Shown here in pieces: positions 1 to 8,941 of a DNA stretch of 64,000 bases (position 1 is its first letter; the number at the start of each line of letters is the position of its first letter). Source of the stretch: Nitrospirota bacterium (GTDB lineage Bacteria; Nitrospirota; Thermodesulfovibrionia; Thermodesulfovibrionales; JdFR-88); contig JAKAJM010000005.1 in the NCBI GenBank assembly GCA_021813765.1, positions 1-64,000 of the forward strand, read 5' to 3'. The translations under genes were made by a program, and so were the position numbers. Under the pieces are notes generated by a model, which saw only the letters and a list, made by a program, of their open reading frames with translations, was not told where the DNA came from and did not search any database.

Positions 1-78
1 ATCTCGTTTTCCGCCACGATATACCCGGCATGGCAGGCCGCAAGGCTTGACCCCATAGAGCCCCTGAGATACGAATAG
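1..78 (+). CDS. C-terminal fragment of a LolC/LolE-type (FtsX-like) lipoprotein-releasing ABC transporter permease; 5' end outside window
   Basis: Frame 1 from base 1 reads ISFSATIYPAWQAARLDPIEPLRYE* ; the YPAWxAARLDPxExLRYE C-terminus is typical of LolC/E / MacB-like permeases. Not in the ORF track because it is truncated. Confidence 0.8.
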   Translation: MSFSATIYPAWQAARLDPIEPLRYE

Positions 79-111
79 TTTTTTACCCTTTTTGTTTTTC
101 GAAAAAGCGGG

Positions 112-447
112 TCAGTAGATGGAGCGAATCTTCCCTGTCCTCATGTCCAGGATGACGGTGTCCACGTAGCTTTTGCCCCTGAAGATGTCTGCCTTAATGA
201 AGTGGTGGCCTATCTGCCCTTTGATGACCGCCGTATAGCCGCGCTTGGCAAAATAATCCGAAAGGGCGCGCTCCGCCTGCCGCTCGTTCATCACGTTTTT
301 GCAGATCCCGTAGGCAGCCCCGCAGCAGTTTCCGTAATAGAAAAAGAAGAAATGGCTCCTGACCTGTACTTCCTGGGCATATGCGGCGCTTGAAATGCTC
401 ATGATGGCAACAATTGAGAAAAGCAGGGCCCTTTTCAGTTTCTGCAT
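112..447 (-). CDS. small secreted hypothetical protein (signal peptide MQKLKRALLFSIVAIMSISSAAYAQ)
   Basis: ORF with clear N-terminal signal peptide; no recognised domain. Confidence 0.6.
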   Translation of the reverse strand: MQKLKRALLFSIVAIMSISSAAYAQEVQVRSHFFFFYYGNCCGAAYGICKNVMNERQAERALSDYFAKRGYTAVIKGQIGHHFIKADIFRGKSYVDTVILDMRTGKIRSIY

Positions 448-694
448 CCGGCAAACTCGAACATATGTGGCTGTTTTCTGATTTTTTTAGTTTTTGATGA
501 ATGGGAGGGAGGGAGGGGGTTTTCCCTCCCATTCATTGCCCCCGTTACCGGGGGCGAACTGTGAGGCCACATGGGCCCCGTCCACAAAAGGATTTTATCC
601 GGAAGTCACCTTTTTTGTCTATGGCCATCATCATGCTCTTAATTTAAAGTCCAGCTTTGAAGAATATTTGAAGGAATTGTGAATAAATTGTGAA

Positions 695-913
695 TCAGGC
701 GGTGTAGCCGGGACACCCGGTAAATCCGGCGCACCCGAGCTTTCTCAGGCGGCATTCCGCATTGAGGCAGGCCCGTCCTGCCCCGGGCTGGCCGACGGAG
801 CGCACCGGCTTGAAAGCGGAGGGTTTTTTCTGCTTTTCCTGCCCCGTCCCTTCCACCTGGCGGACGGCCGGGCTTTTTTTCAACGGAATCGTCTTTGATG
901 TTTTTCTATTCAT
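695..913 (-). CDS. small Cys-rich hypothetical protein downstream of rsmG
   Basis: 72-aa ORF whose ATG overlaps the rsmG stop (ATGAATAG, 8-nt overlap); C-terminus CLNAECRLRKLGCAGFTGCPGY with four spaced cysteines. Confidence 0.5.
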   Translation of the reverse strand: MNRKTSKTIPLKKSPAVRQVEGTGQEKQKKPSAFKPVRSVGQPGAGRACLNAECRLRKLGCAGFTGCPGYTA

Positions 914-1538
914 TAATTATGATTATAACGGACCTTTCGGCCTCTGTAAAAGGGAGCTTGAACCGGAGCACCTCATGCTTTATCCCGGCCAGTTCGGAGG
1001 CGTACGAAGGCCCCTTGCTCAGGATGAAAAAGCCGCCTTTCTTAACTATGCCAGCCGCTTGCCGGATAAAATCCCCGGCCTTGAAGAGCGCCCTTGTAAG
1101 GGCTGCATCAAACGGGGCCATGCCGTGCAGGTCCTCCAGTTTCTTCTCCACGACTGCCGCCCTCTCGAGGCCCATCTCCCGTATCATGTGCCTGAGGAAT
1201 ACCGCTTTTTTCCAGGCAGGCTCTACCAGGGTGACGGAAAGTGCGGGGTCAAGCAGTTTAAGGACCAGGCCGGGAAAGCCCGCCCCGCTGCCGATGTCCG
1301 CTATGTTGCTGCCGCGCCCCTCTATCGCCTTAAGATAGATGGCGGAGTCCAGGAAATGCTTTATTATTATCTCCCTGTCCTCCCTGACGGCGGTAAGGTT
1401 ATGGGTGCGGTTCCATCTTTTTAGCTCAGAGAGATAGAACATGAACTTATCCACTGTCTCCTGAGCAAGCGGCGGCAGTCCGATCAGGGCGGCGCCTTTT
1501 TCAAGAAGCTCTGCGTTTTTTTGCATGTTCACTTTCAA
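906..1538 (-). CDS. rsmG: 16S rRNA (guanine(527)-N7)-methyltransferase RsmG
   Basis: Motifs KWNRTHNLTAV, HFLDS, DIGSGAGFPGLVL; adjacent to mnmG. Confidence 0.95.
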   Translation of the reverse strand: MKVNMQKNAELLEKGAALIGLPPLAQETVDKFMFYLSELKRWNRTHNLTAVREDREIIIKHFLDSAIYLKAIEGRGSNIADIGSGAGFPGLVLKLLDPALSVTLVEPAWKKAVFLRHMIREMGLERAAVVEKKLEDLHGMAPFDAALTRALFKAGDFIRQAAGIVKKGGFFILSKGPSYASELAGIKHEVLRFKLPFTEAERSVIIIINE

Positions 1539-1548
1539 GGGGAGGACA

Positions 1549-3516
1549 TCAGAGGGCGTCCCTGCCGGGCTTTTTGTTTTTTGCTCTTTCCGTTTCCGCT
1601 GCCCCTTCCTTTGCCTTTTTCTTTTTAGGCCCCGCAGCCTCCCTTGCGGAGGCCACCATCAAAAGCATCAGGGCCGCCGGGGTCATCCCCGGTATCCTGC
1701 CGGCCTGCCCGAGGTCCACGGGCCTTACCTCCTCCAATTTTGAGACAAGCTCATTTGAAAGCCCCGGCACCTTCCTGTAGTCGATCGAGGCGGGTATGGG
1801 CCTGTCTTCGGAGGACTTGAGCCTTCTTACCGCATCGAACTGGTTTTTGATATAGCCTTCATATTTGATCTCCGTTTCCACGAGCATGCAAGCATCGGGG
1901 GAAAGCGCGCCGGTCGGCGGAGGAAAAACCCTGCTTACGGCCTCGTAAGTGACCCCCGGCCTTTTAAGCAGCTGTTCCAGGGTCGCCCCTTCGGGGCAGG
2001 TATTGCCTGCGGGGCGGTCCTGCCCAAGGGCCTCATCCAATATCCCGCTTGCCTGCAAGGGGGTTGCCCTGAGCGTCTTTAATCTTTTTATCTCGCCAAG
2101 GACAAAGGCCTTTTTCCGTGCGAACCGCTCATAATCCTGCCGGCCAAGGAGCCCTGCCTTATGCCCTGTCTCACAAAGCCGCATGCCGGCGTTGTCGTGC
2201 CTCAGAAGGAGCCTGTATTCGGCCCTGGAAGTAAACATCCTGTAGGGCTCGGAGGTGCCCTTTGTCACCAGGTCATCTATAAGCACGCCTATGTAGGCCT
2301 CGTGCCTGGCCAATACGAGGGGCGCAAGGCCCCTGATCCTGAGCGCGGCGTTCATTCCGGCCATCAGCCCCTGGGCCGCGGCCTCCTCATAGCCCGAGGT
2401 GCCGTTTATCTGTCCGGCAAGGTAGAGCCCTCCGATCTTTTTGGTCTCAAGGGAGTGGTTCAGCTCCGTCGGGCTGACGTAGTCGTATTCGATGGCGTAT
2501 CCGGGGCGCATGATCTCCGCCTTCTCAAGGCCGGGGATGCTCCTCACCAGCTCTATCTGGACGTCGAAGGGCAGGCTGGTGGATATCCCGTTTGCGTAAT
2601 ATTCGGAGGTGTGCAGTCCCTCGGGCTCCAGGAACACCTGGTGGCGTGTCTTTTCCGGAAAGCGGACCACCTTGTCCTCAACCGAGGGGCAGTATCGTGG
2701 GCCGGTCCCCTTTATCCGGCCGGAGTACAGGGGGGAGCGGTCCAGGCTCTGGAGTATCTTCTTTTTTGTCTCGTCCCCGGTGTACGTTATATAGCAAGGC
2801 AGCTGCGGGTTGGAGATGCCCCCGCCCCGGAACGAAAAGGCCACAGGCGGGTCCTCGCCAGGCTGCGCTGCCATGCGGGAAAAGTCTATGGTGTTAGCGT
2901 CTATCCTGGGAGGTGTCCCGGTCTTGAGCCTGCCCATTCGCAGCCCCAGGCCGCGCAGGGAATCGGAGAGGCCGACAGACGGGAACTCTCCCGCCCTGCC
3001 TGCCTCGTGCGACTCCGTCCCTATGTGGATAAGGCCCTTTAAAAAGGTCCCGGTCGTTACAATCACCGCCTTTGCCATGCATGAGACGCCAAGGGCGGTC
3101 CGGATGCCGCGGACCCTGCCGTCCTCCACTATCAGGCTTTCAGCCATGGCCTGTTTGACATGCAGCCCGGGAACTGACTCTATCGTTTTCCGCATGGCAA
3201 GCTTGTAGAGGAGCCTGTCCGCCTGGTGTCTCAAAGACCAGACTGCCGGGCCTTTTGAGCGGTTCAGTACGCGGCTTTGAATGCAGGCCGCGTCAGATAT
3301 CCTGCCCATCTCGCCCCCCAGGGCGTCTATCTCCCGCACCAGGTGGCCCTTGGCCAGTCCCCCAATCGCGGGGTTGCAGGAAAGCTGGGCTATATTGTCC
3401 AGGGTGAGCGTAAAAAGACAGGTCCTCGCACCCATGCGGGCAGCGGCCAGCGCGGCCTCGCAGCCGGCGTGTCCAGCGCCTATCACGATAACGTCATATT
3501 CAAAGGAAGTGTCCAT
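1549..3516 (-). CDS. mnmG: tRNA uridine-5-carboxymethylaminomethyl(34) synthesis enzyme MnmG
   Basis: N-terminal [61 protein letters not shown]. Confidence 0.98.
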   Translation of the reverse strand: MDTSFEYDVIVIGAGHAGCEAALAAARMGARTCLFTLTLDNIAQLSCNPAIGGLAKGHLVREIDALGGEMGRISDAACIQSRVLNRSKGPAVWSLRHQADRLLYKLAMRKTIESVPGLHVKQAMAESLIVEDGRVRGIRTALGVSCMAKAVIVTTGTFLKGLIHIGTESHEAGRAGEFPSVGLSDSLRGLGLRMGRLKTGTPPRIDANTIDFSRMAAQPGEDPPVAFSFRGGGISNPQLPCYITYTGDETKKKILQSLDRSPLYSGRIKGTGPRYCPSVEDKVVRFPEKTRHQVFLEPEGLHTSEYYANGISTSLPFDVQIELVRSIPGLEKAEIMRPGYAIEYDYVSPTELNHSLETKKIGGLYLAGQINGTSGYEEAAAQGLMAGMNAALRIRGLAPLVLARHEAYIGVLIDDLVTKGTSEPYRMFTSRAEYRLLLRHDNAGMRLCETGHKAGLLGRQDYERFARKKAFVLGEIKRLKTLRATPLQASGILDEALGQDRPAGNTCPEGATLEQLLKRPGVTYEAVSRVFPPPTGALSPDACMLVETEIKYEGYIKNQFDAVRRLKSSEDRPIPASIDYRKVPGLSNELVSKLEEVRPVDLGQAGRIPGMTPAALMLLMVASAREAAGPKKKKAKEGAAETERAKNKKPGRDAL

Positions 3517-3768
3517 TTCAGTCTTTTATTATGACAGAAAGCGGGGCCTGCGTCAGATTTGCGGTGCACGGCGGTGTATCTGCCTGCTCCTTCCGTTCAG
3601 CGCGCGGTTCCGGGCGCAAGCGGACGGCCCTGTTTAGTTGCCGGTAAGGGCGAATATCAACCCCTTGTCAGGATGCGGACCGCCGGTATCCGTCCGCTCT
3701 TCGCTTCTTTCCAGGAACTGGCAGATACCAGCCCCGCAAAAAAATCTGGTGCGGACCTGCGCCGCCGT

Positions 3769-3797
3769 TTGACTTTGCCGCCAGACGGTGCGATAAT
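3769..3797 (+). promoter_or_regulatory. candidate sigma70 promoter for the first cold-shock gene
   Basis: TTGACT (3769-3774), 17-nt spacer, GATAAT (3792-3797); implies a ~135-140 nt 5' leader. Confidence 0.5.
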
Positions 3798-3941
3798 AAA
3801 ACTGGAGTTTCAGAAGTAAGCACATGTTCCGGTTTCTCTATAAAGTCCGCAAAAAAGGTTCAGGTTGTAGCCTTTCTGATTTTCCCTTTCCCACAGCCGT
3901 TTCTGAAGCTTTAATCTGCTTGTCGGAAGGAGGTATCAGAA

Positions 3942-4142
3942 ATGGCTGAAGGAACCGTAAAGTGGTTCAATGAATCCAAGGGTTTTGGCTTTATAACGAG
4001 CAAAGACGGCCAGGATTATTTTGTCCACTTCTCCTCGATAAAAGGCGACGGCTTCAAGACGCTTTCAGAAGGCGACAGTGTCGTCTTCGATGTGGAAAGC
4101 AGCCCGAAAGGGCCAAAGGCAGTAAACGTCGTAAAACAGTAA
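3942..4142 (+). CDS. CspA-family cold-shock protein
   Basis: 66 aa, [15 protein letters not shown]...[12 protein letters not shown] ggaggt upstream. Confidence 0.97.
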   Translation: MAEGTVKWFNESKGFGFITSKDGQDYFVHFSSIKGDGFKTLSEGDSVVFDVESSPKGPKAVNVVKQ

Positions 4143-4156
4143 AAAAACCCGGACAC

Positions 4157-4184
4157 CAGGCCCTCCGCGTACGCGGAGGGCCTG
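4157..4184. terminator. perfect 28-nt palindrome, possible attenuator or terminator without an adjacent U-tract
   Basis: caggccctccgcgt/acgcggagggcctg directly 3' of the csp gene. Confidence 0.45.
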
Positions 4185-4231
4185 CACCAATAAAACTGGC
4201 TTCCCGGAAGGATCTGAGAAAAGAAAAAAAC

Positions 4232-4648
4232 GTGATAAGACAAAACCATTTTGCGAAACTTGAGCAGATCAAAAAGAACAAGCTTGCCGCGGGTCTGCTG
4301 CGGGACCGGTTCCCGAAGGTCTCTGGCATCGTCATCCAGATGACCTATTATCACGGATCCCACCAGACCCTCATGGAACGCACCGTGAATTTCTGCCCGT
4401 CTGATTACGCCTATTTCAATATGGCATGTATGACCAGGGGCTGTGAAAACGGCGGTTTTGATCTTTCCTCCGTCATAAGAAACCTTGTAAAAAAGGGCGG
4501 CAAAAGCGCAAAGGGCGAGATCTGCTGCGAGGGCCACAGCCCAGACCTGGGGGAGGGCCATGCCAGCATCGCTTACAAAGTCAGCATCAGTTATGCCCAC
4601 AAGCGCTCACCCGGTTTGAAAAAATCCCCCCAATTGACAAGCTTTTAA
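4232..4648 (+). CDS. conserved-looking hypothetical protein with Cys residues (GTG start)
   Basis: 138-aa ORF; IVIQMTYYHGSHQTLMERTVNFCPSDYAYFNMACMTRGCENGGFDLSSVIRNLV...CCEGH; protein-like composition, no known domain recognised. Confidence 0.6.
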   Translation: MIRQNHFAKLEQIKKNKLAAGLLRDRFPKVSGIVIQMTYYHGSHQTLMERTVNFCPSDYAYFNMACMTRGCENGGFDLSSVIRNLVKKGGKSAKGEICCEGHSPDLGEGHASIAYKVSISYAHKRSPGLKKSPQLTSF

Positions 4649-4816
4649 AAGTTCCATTATTGTAAATGTAACCTGCTGGCCCTGAATTGTCTTCGAGCCT
4701 TGACAACTGGCCGCGGGTGGACGAACAAAAACTCTTAATGAAGAAAATAATAAAAAAAGTTAAATCCCGCACTTTTGGCTCACCGCGGCTTTTTTTGCCG
4801 CCCGGAATAAGAGGTC

Positions 4817-5662
4817 ATGAGGCTGCCTGACTGGGTTAGGACGCGTTACCCCTCCCAAAGCGTCCTTGAACTGAAGAAATTCCTTCGCAAGCAGGGTCTG
4901 CATACGGTATGTGAGGAGGCCAGGTGCCCCAATATGGGGACATGCTTCTCCCGCCCGGCGGCCACCTTCCTGATAATGGGGCCCAACTGCACCAGAAATT
5001 GCGGGTTCTGCTCCGTGGATTCCGCAGCGCCATCTCCCCTTTCACCGGACGAGCCAGCCAGGCTGGCTGAGGCCGCGAGCCTGATGGGCCTTAAATATGT
5101 GGTGATAACATCTGTGACCAGGGACGATCTGGAAGACGGAGGCGCGGCGCATTTTGCGATGTCGGTAAGAGCGGTGAAAGAGGCCATTCCAGGCGTAAAG
5201 GTGGAGGTGCTTACCCCTGATTTCGGAGGCAGCCGTGAGGCGCTGGGCACCGTGCTTGAGGCGGGTCCGGATGTTTTCAATCACAATGTGGAGACCGTTC
5301 CCAGGCTCTATCCCGTTGTCCGCCCCCAGGCGGATTACCGGAGAAGCCTTGCAGTTCTTGGCAACGCGGCCCTTGACGCCCCGCAAATACCTGTAAAGTC
5401 CGGTTTCATGCTGGGTCTTGGCGAGACCCGGGACGAGGTGATGAGGCTGATGGAAGACCTTAGGGCGCAGGGCTGCAGGATGCTTACGGTCGGCCAGTAT
5501 CTGCGGCCTTCCAAAAAAAGTCTGCCCGTAAAGGAATATATAGAGCCCGGGAGGTTCGAGGAGTTAAAGGAGGCTTCCCTTCAGATGGGGTTTGCTTCCG
5601 TTGCTTCCGGTCCCCTGGTAAGAAGTTCAATGAACGCGGAGGAATATTACCGGCATGTATGA
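4817..5662 (+). CDS. lipA: lipoyl synthase
   Basis: [13 protein letters not shown] and [11 protein letters not shown] cysteine motifs, [30 protein letters not shown]. Confidence 0.97.
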   Translation: MRLPDWVRTRYPSQSVLELKKFLRKQGLHTVCEEARCPNMGTCFSRPAATFLIMGPNCTRNCGFCSVDSAAPSPLSPDEPARLAEAASLMGLKYVVITSVTRDDLEDGGAAHFAMSVRAVKEAIPGVKVEVLTPDFGGSREALGTVLEAGPDVFNHNVETVPRLYPVVRPQADYRRSLAVLGNAALDAPQIPVKSGFMLGLGETRDEVMRLMEDLRAQGCRMLTVGQYLRPSKKSLPVKEYIEPGRFEELKEASLQMGFASVASGPLVRSSMNAEEYYRHV

Positions 5663-6836
5663 GTTCAACCGAATAAAACGGCTTCCACCATATGTATTTG
5701 CGATAGTGAACGCGCTGAAGATGGATGCGAGGAAGCGCGGAGAGGATATTATAGACCTGGGAATGGGCAACCCCGACATGGCGTCCCCGGACCATGTAAT
5801 AGACAAGCTGTGCGAGGCTTCAAAGAACCCCAAGAACCATAGGTACTCTGCCTCGAAAGGCATAACGCAGCTCAGGGTGGCCCTGACGGAGTGGTATAAG
5901 AAGCGCTACGATGTGGACCTGAATCCGGAGACGGAAACGGTGGCGACCATAGGCTCAAAAGAGGGGCTTTCTCATTTTGTCCTGGCCACCATCCAGCCAG
6001 GCGATGTGGTCATGGTGCCTTCCCCCGCGTACCCCATCCACCCCTACAGCGTGATCATCGCCGGAGGCGAGACCACGAGCGTGACTGTGGGCAAGGGGAT
6101 AGATTTCATGGAGGAGATAGAAAAGTCCTACAAGAGGACCTGGCCCCGCCCGAAGATGCTGATAATAAACTTCCCTCACAATCCTACAACGGAGGTGGTC
6201 CACGGGACGGAATTTTTCCAGAAGGTGGTGGACTTCGCAAAGGAGAACAACCTTATAGTGGTGCACGACCTGGCCTATGCGGACCTGGTGTTCGACGGGT
6301 ACAAGGCCCCGAGCATACTTCAGGCGAAGGGGGCCAAGGACGTGGCAGTTGAGTTTTTTTCTTTGACAAAGAGCTATTCGATGGCGGGCTGGAGGGTGGG
6401 CTTCTGCTCCGGCAACAGGGAGCTTGTGGGCGCCCTCATAAAGATAAAAAGCTACCTGGACTACGGAATGTTCCAGCCGATACAGATAGCCAGCATAGTC
6501 GCGTTCCGCGGACCGCAGGACTGCGTGGAAAACTACCGGAAGGTCTACCAGTCCAGGAGGGACGTCCTTATAAAGAGCATGAAACAGGCGGGCTGGGACA
6601 TAGAGCCGCCAAAGGCGACCATGTTCGTGTGGGCGGAGATACCGGAGGCGTTCAGGCACATGGGTTCGCTTGAGTTCTGCAAATTCCTCATAAAAGAGGG
6701 CGGGGTGGCGGTCTCGCCGGGCATCGGGTTCGGTGAGGGAGGCGAAGGGTTCGTCAGGTTCGCGCTCGTGGAGAACGAGCACAGGATAAGGCAGGCCGCA
6801 AGAGGGATAAAAAAGGCCTTCAACGGAAAACTCTGA
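5655..6836 (+). CDS. class I/II PLP aminotransferase, AlaC-like
   Basis: [44 protein letters not shown] (PLP lysine region); overlaps lipA end by 8 nt. Confidence 0.92.
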   Translation: MYEFNRIKRLPPYVFAIVNALKMDARKRGEDIIDLGMGNPDMASPDHVIDKLCEASKNPKNHRYSASKGITQLRVALTEWYKKRYDVDLNPETETVATIGSKEGLSHFVLATIQPGDVVMVPSPAYPIHPYSVIIAGGETTSVTVGKGIDFMEEIEKSYKRTWPRPKMLIINFPHNPTTEVVHGTEFFQKVVDFAKENNLIVVHDLAYADLVFDGYKAPSILQAKGAKDVAVEFFSLTKSYSMAGWRVGFCSGNRELVGALIKIKSYLDYGMFQPIQIASIVAFRGPQDCVENYRKVYQSRRDVLIKSMKQAGWDIEPPKATMFVWAEIPEAFRHMGSLEFCKFLIKEGGVAVSPGIGFGEGGEGFVRFALVENEHRIRQAARGIKKAFNGKL

Positions 6837-6971
6837 TTAGAATTGTTTGATCGCCGCCAGGCCACGGCCTATGATGGATCAGTGATGCATTATTAGAGCT
6901 TATCATTAACTTGCAATTCCCTGCGGCTTGCCGCAGGGTGATTCATTACCTTCGCGCTGACGTGTTCCGGA

Positions 6972-7544
6972 TCATACTCTTGGTTTCGCCAGCACCTCAA
7001 GGACCCGCAGGTCCAGGAACCTCTTTGATACGGCGGACTTTACGAGCAAGACGGTGTCCGCCCCCCGTGCCGTACCGGCTACCGCTAGGATCTCTTCCCC
7101 TTCCGGTATCAGTCCGGCATCGGCGGCCATCATTACTATCTCCAGTGCCACCTTTGACCCTTCCCCGAAACGTTTCAGCGACTGGGCAATTATCATGGTG
7201 GGATAAATGCCGTTGAATTTGTGGTTAAGAGAGGTCTCAAGCGAGTGCGTGAGCATGGGGCCGGTAAATATCCTTATGCCCAGCGAGGCTATCTTTTCCC
7301 TGGTCTCATGTTCCAGGTCCGTTGTATTTGGCTCTTTGAAACCCGCCGAATGAGTGACCGCAACGATGTTCACGCCCCCGCCCTGCAACGCCCCGCCCAT
7401 GGCAAGGGCCGTATCGCCGGTCGTGGTGGCCAGGACAAGATGTTTATATTTATGATCTTTGACCGCCTCTTTTACAACCGAGACACAATCCCCCGTATTT
7501 TCCCTGCCTGGCTTTTCAAAATAAACCGTTTTTTTTATGATCAT
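6972..7544 (-). CDS. stand-alone pyruvate kinase alpha/beta (C-terminal)-like domain protein
   Basis: 190 aa; HLVLATTTGDTALAMGGALQGG, GTARGADTVLLVK; no catalytic TIM-barrel domain present. Confidence 0.7.
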   Translation of the reverse strand: MIIKKTVYFEKPGRENTGDCVSVVKEAVKDHKYKHLVLATTTGDTALAMGGALQGGGVNIVAVTHSAGFKEPNTTDLEHETREKIASLGIRIFTGPMLTHSLETSLNHKFNGIYPTMIIAQSLKRFGEGSKVALEIVMMAADAGLIPEGEEILAVAGTARGADTVLLVKSAVSKRFLDLRVLEVLAKPRV

Positions 7545-7605
7545 GCCTTAAAAAACCTCCTTGTCCGGTTATTTTGCTAATTATAATGGAATATGCCGGT
7601 TTTGT

Positions 7606-7632
7606 TTGACATCAATTATTTTATGGTAGAAT
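7606..7632 (+). promoter_or_regulatory. candidate galU promoter
   Basis: TTGACA (7606-7611) and TAGAAT (7627-7632), 15-nt spacer (short); lies upstream of ATG 7671. Confidence 0.35.
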
Positions 7633-7670
7633 TGGAAATTAAAAACGGAAGGAGGGGGAAACCTGAAGGA

Positions 7671-8552
7671 ATGATAAAAAAAGCTGTTTTCCCGGCTGCA
7701 GGTCTCGGCACCAGGTTCCTTCCTGCCACAAAGGCGTCTCCAAAAGAGATGCTTCCGTTGGTAGACAAGCCTCTTATCCAGTACGCGGTTGAGGAGGCCA
7801 GGAGTTGCGGCTGTGAGGAGCTCATAATAATCACAGGCAAACAGAAGAGGGCCATCGAGGACCATTTTGACTCTGCCTTCGAGCTTGAAGACGTCCTTAT
7901 GAAAAAAGGGAAGAAAGAGCTGCTTGATATGGTGCGCAAGTTGAGCCATATCAATTTTGCTTACATAAGGCAAAGGGCGCCCCTTGGGCTTGGGCACGCG
8001 ATACTCTGCGCCAAACCTTTCGTGGACGGCGAGTCGTTTGCGGTGCTCCTTAGCGACGACGTCATTGATCCTGGTTCGGACCTCCTTTCTAAAATGATAA
8101 AGTTGGCCACTGCAAAAAAGGCCCCCGTGGTGGCCCTTGAAACAGTGGAGGAGAGCGAGGTCGAGAAATACGGCATCATAGAGGGAGACGACGAAGGAGG
8201 GGGCCTTTTCAGGATACGGAGCCTTGTTGAAAAGCCCAAACCCAAAGATGCACCCTCGCGGATGGGAGTCATCGGCAGATATATACTTACTCCCGATATT
8301 TTTGCTATACTCGAAACCCTTGCCCCGGGCAAGGGCGGAGAGGTCCAGCTTACTGACGCACTTAACATGCTTGCAGCGCGCAGACCGGTTTATGGTTATC
8401 TTTTTTCGGGCAAACGCTATGATGCCGGCGATAAGCTGGGGTTCCTCGAAGCCACGGTGGAACTCGCCCTGAAAGACAGGGCCTTGAGCGTGGATTTCAG
8501 GAAGTTTCTTGTCAGACTTATGAATAATGAATTAACCAGGGCAAATGAATAA
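7671..8552 (+). CDS. galU: UTP--glucose-1-phosphate uridylyltransferase
   Basis: MIKKAVFPAAGLGTRFLPATKASPKEMLPLVDKPLIQYAVEEA; the ORF track starts at 7593 but homology begins at ATG 7671. Confidence 0.95.
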   Translation: MIKKAVFPAAGLGTRFLPATKASPKEMLPLVDKPLIQYAVEEARSCGCEELIIITGKQKRAIEDHFDSAFELEDVLMKKGKKELLDMVRKLSHINFAYIRQRAPLGLGHAILCAKPFVDGESFAVLLSDDVIDPGSDLLSKMIKLATAKKAPVVALETVEESEVEKYGIIEGDDEGGGLFRIRSLVEKPKPKDAPSRMGVIGRYILTPDIFAILETLAPGKGGEVQLTDALNMLAARRPVYGYLFSGKRYDAGDKLGFLEATVELALKDRALSVDFRKFLVRLMNNELTRANE

Positions 8553-8563
8553 AGAAAAAGAAA

Positions 8564-8941
8564 ATGAATTATCGCGCTGAGATCATCCGCGTCATGGTGG
8601 AGGACGATGTCCTTGCCCCTCCGGTGGACATCTATGAGGCCGGTGATTCCCTGGTTATAGAGATGGACCTGCCGGGCATGGGGCTTGAGGACATACGCAT
8701 CAGGGTATCCAGCGGCTGTCTTGTGATAGAAGGGGAAAAGAAAGAGACGGACCTGGCCGAAAGGCCCCGGTACATATGCATGGAGAGGAGTTTCAAGAGT
8801 TTCAGGAGGGCCATACAGTTTCCGGTCCCGGTGGAAGAGAAGGGCGGAAAGGCCGCCTACAGGGACGGGGTCCTTACTGTAAGGTTTCCCAAAAAACAAA
8901 AAATTGCCACGGGAGAGGTGGAAATAGACATTGAAAGATAA
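8564..8941 (+). CDS. Hsp20/alpha-crystallin family small heat-shock protein
   Basis: [43 protein letters not shown] ... GVLTVRFPK. Confidence 0.95.
   Translation: MNYRAEIIRVMVEDDVLAPPVDIYEAGDSLVIEMDLPGMGLEDIRIRVSSGCLVIEGEKKETDLAERPRYICMERSFKSFRRAIQFPVPVEEKGGKAAYRDGVLTVRFPKKQKIATGEVEIDIER

Noticed and set aside
762-1424. 220-aa ORF antisense to rsmG
   Set aside because: Shadow ORF; starts within the coding region of the Cys-rich small ORF and rsmG.
2161-3042. 293-aa antisense ORF opposite mnmG
   Set aside because: Shadow ORF of a clear mnmG coding sequence.
5955-6782. 275-aa antisense ORF opposite the AlaC-like aminotransferase
   Set aside because: Shadow ORF.
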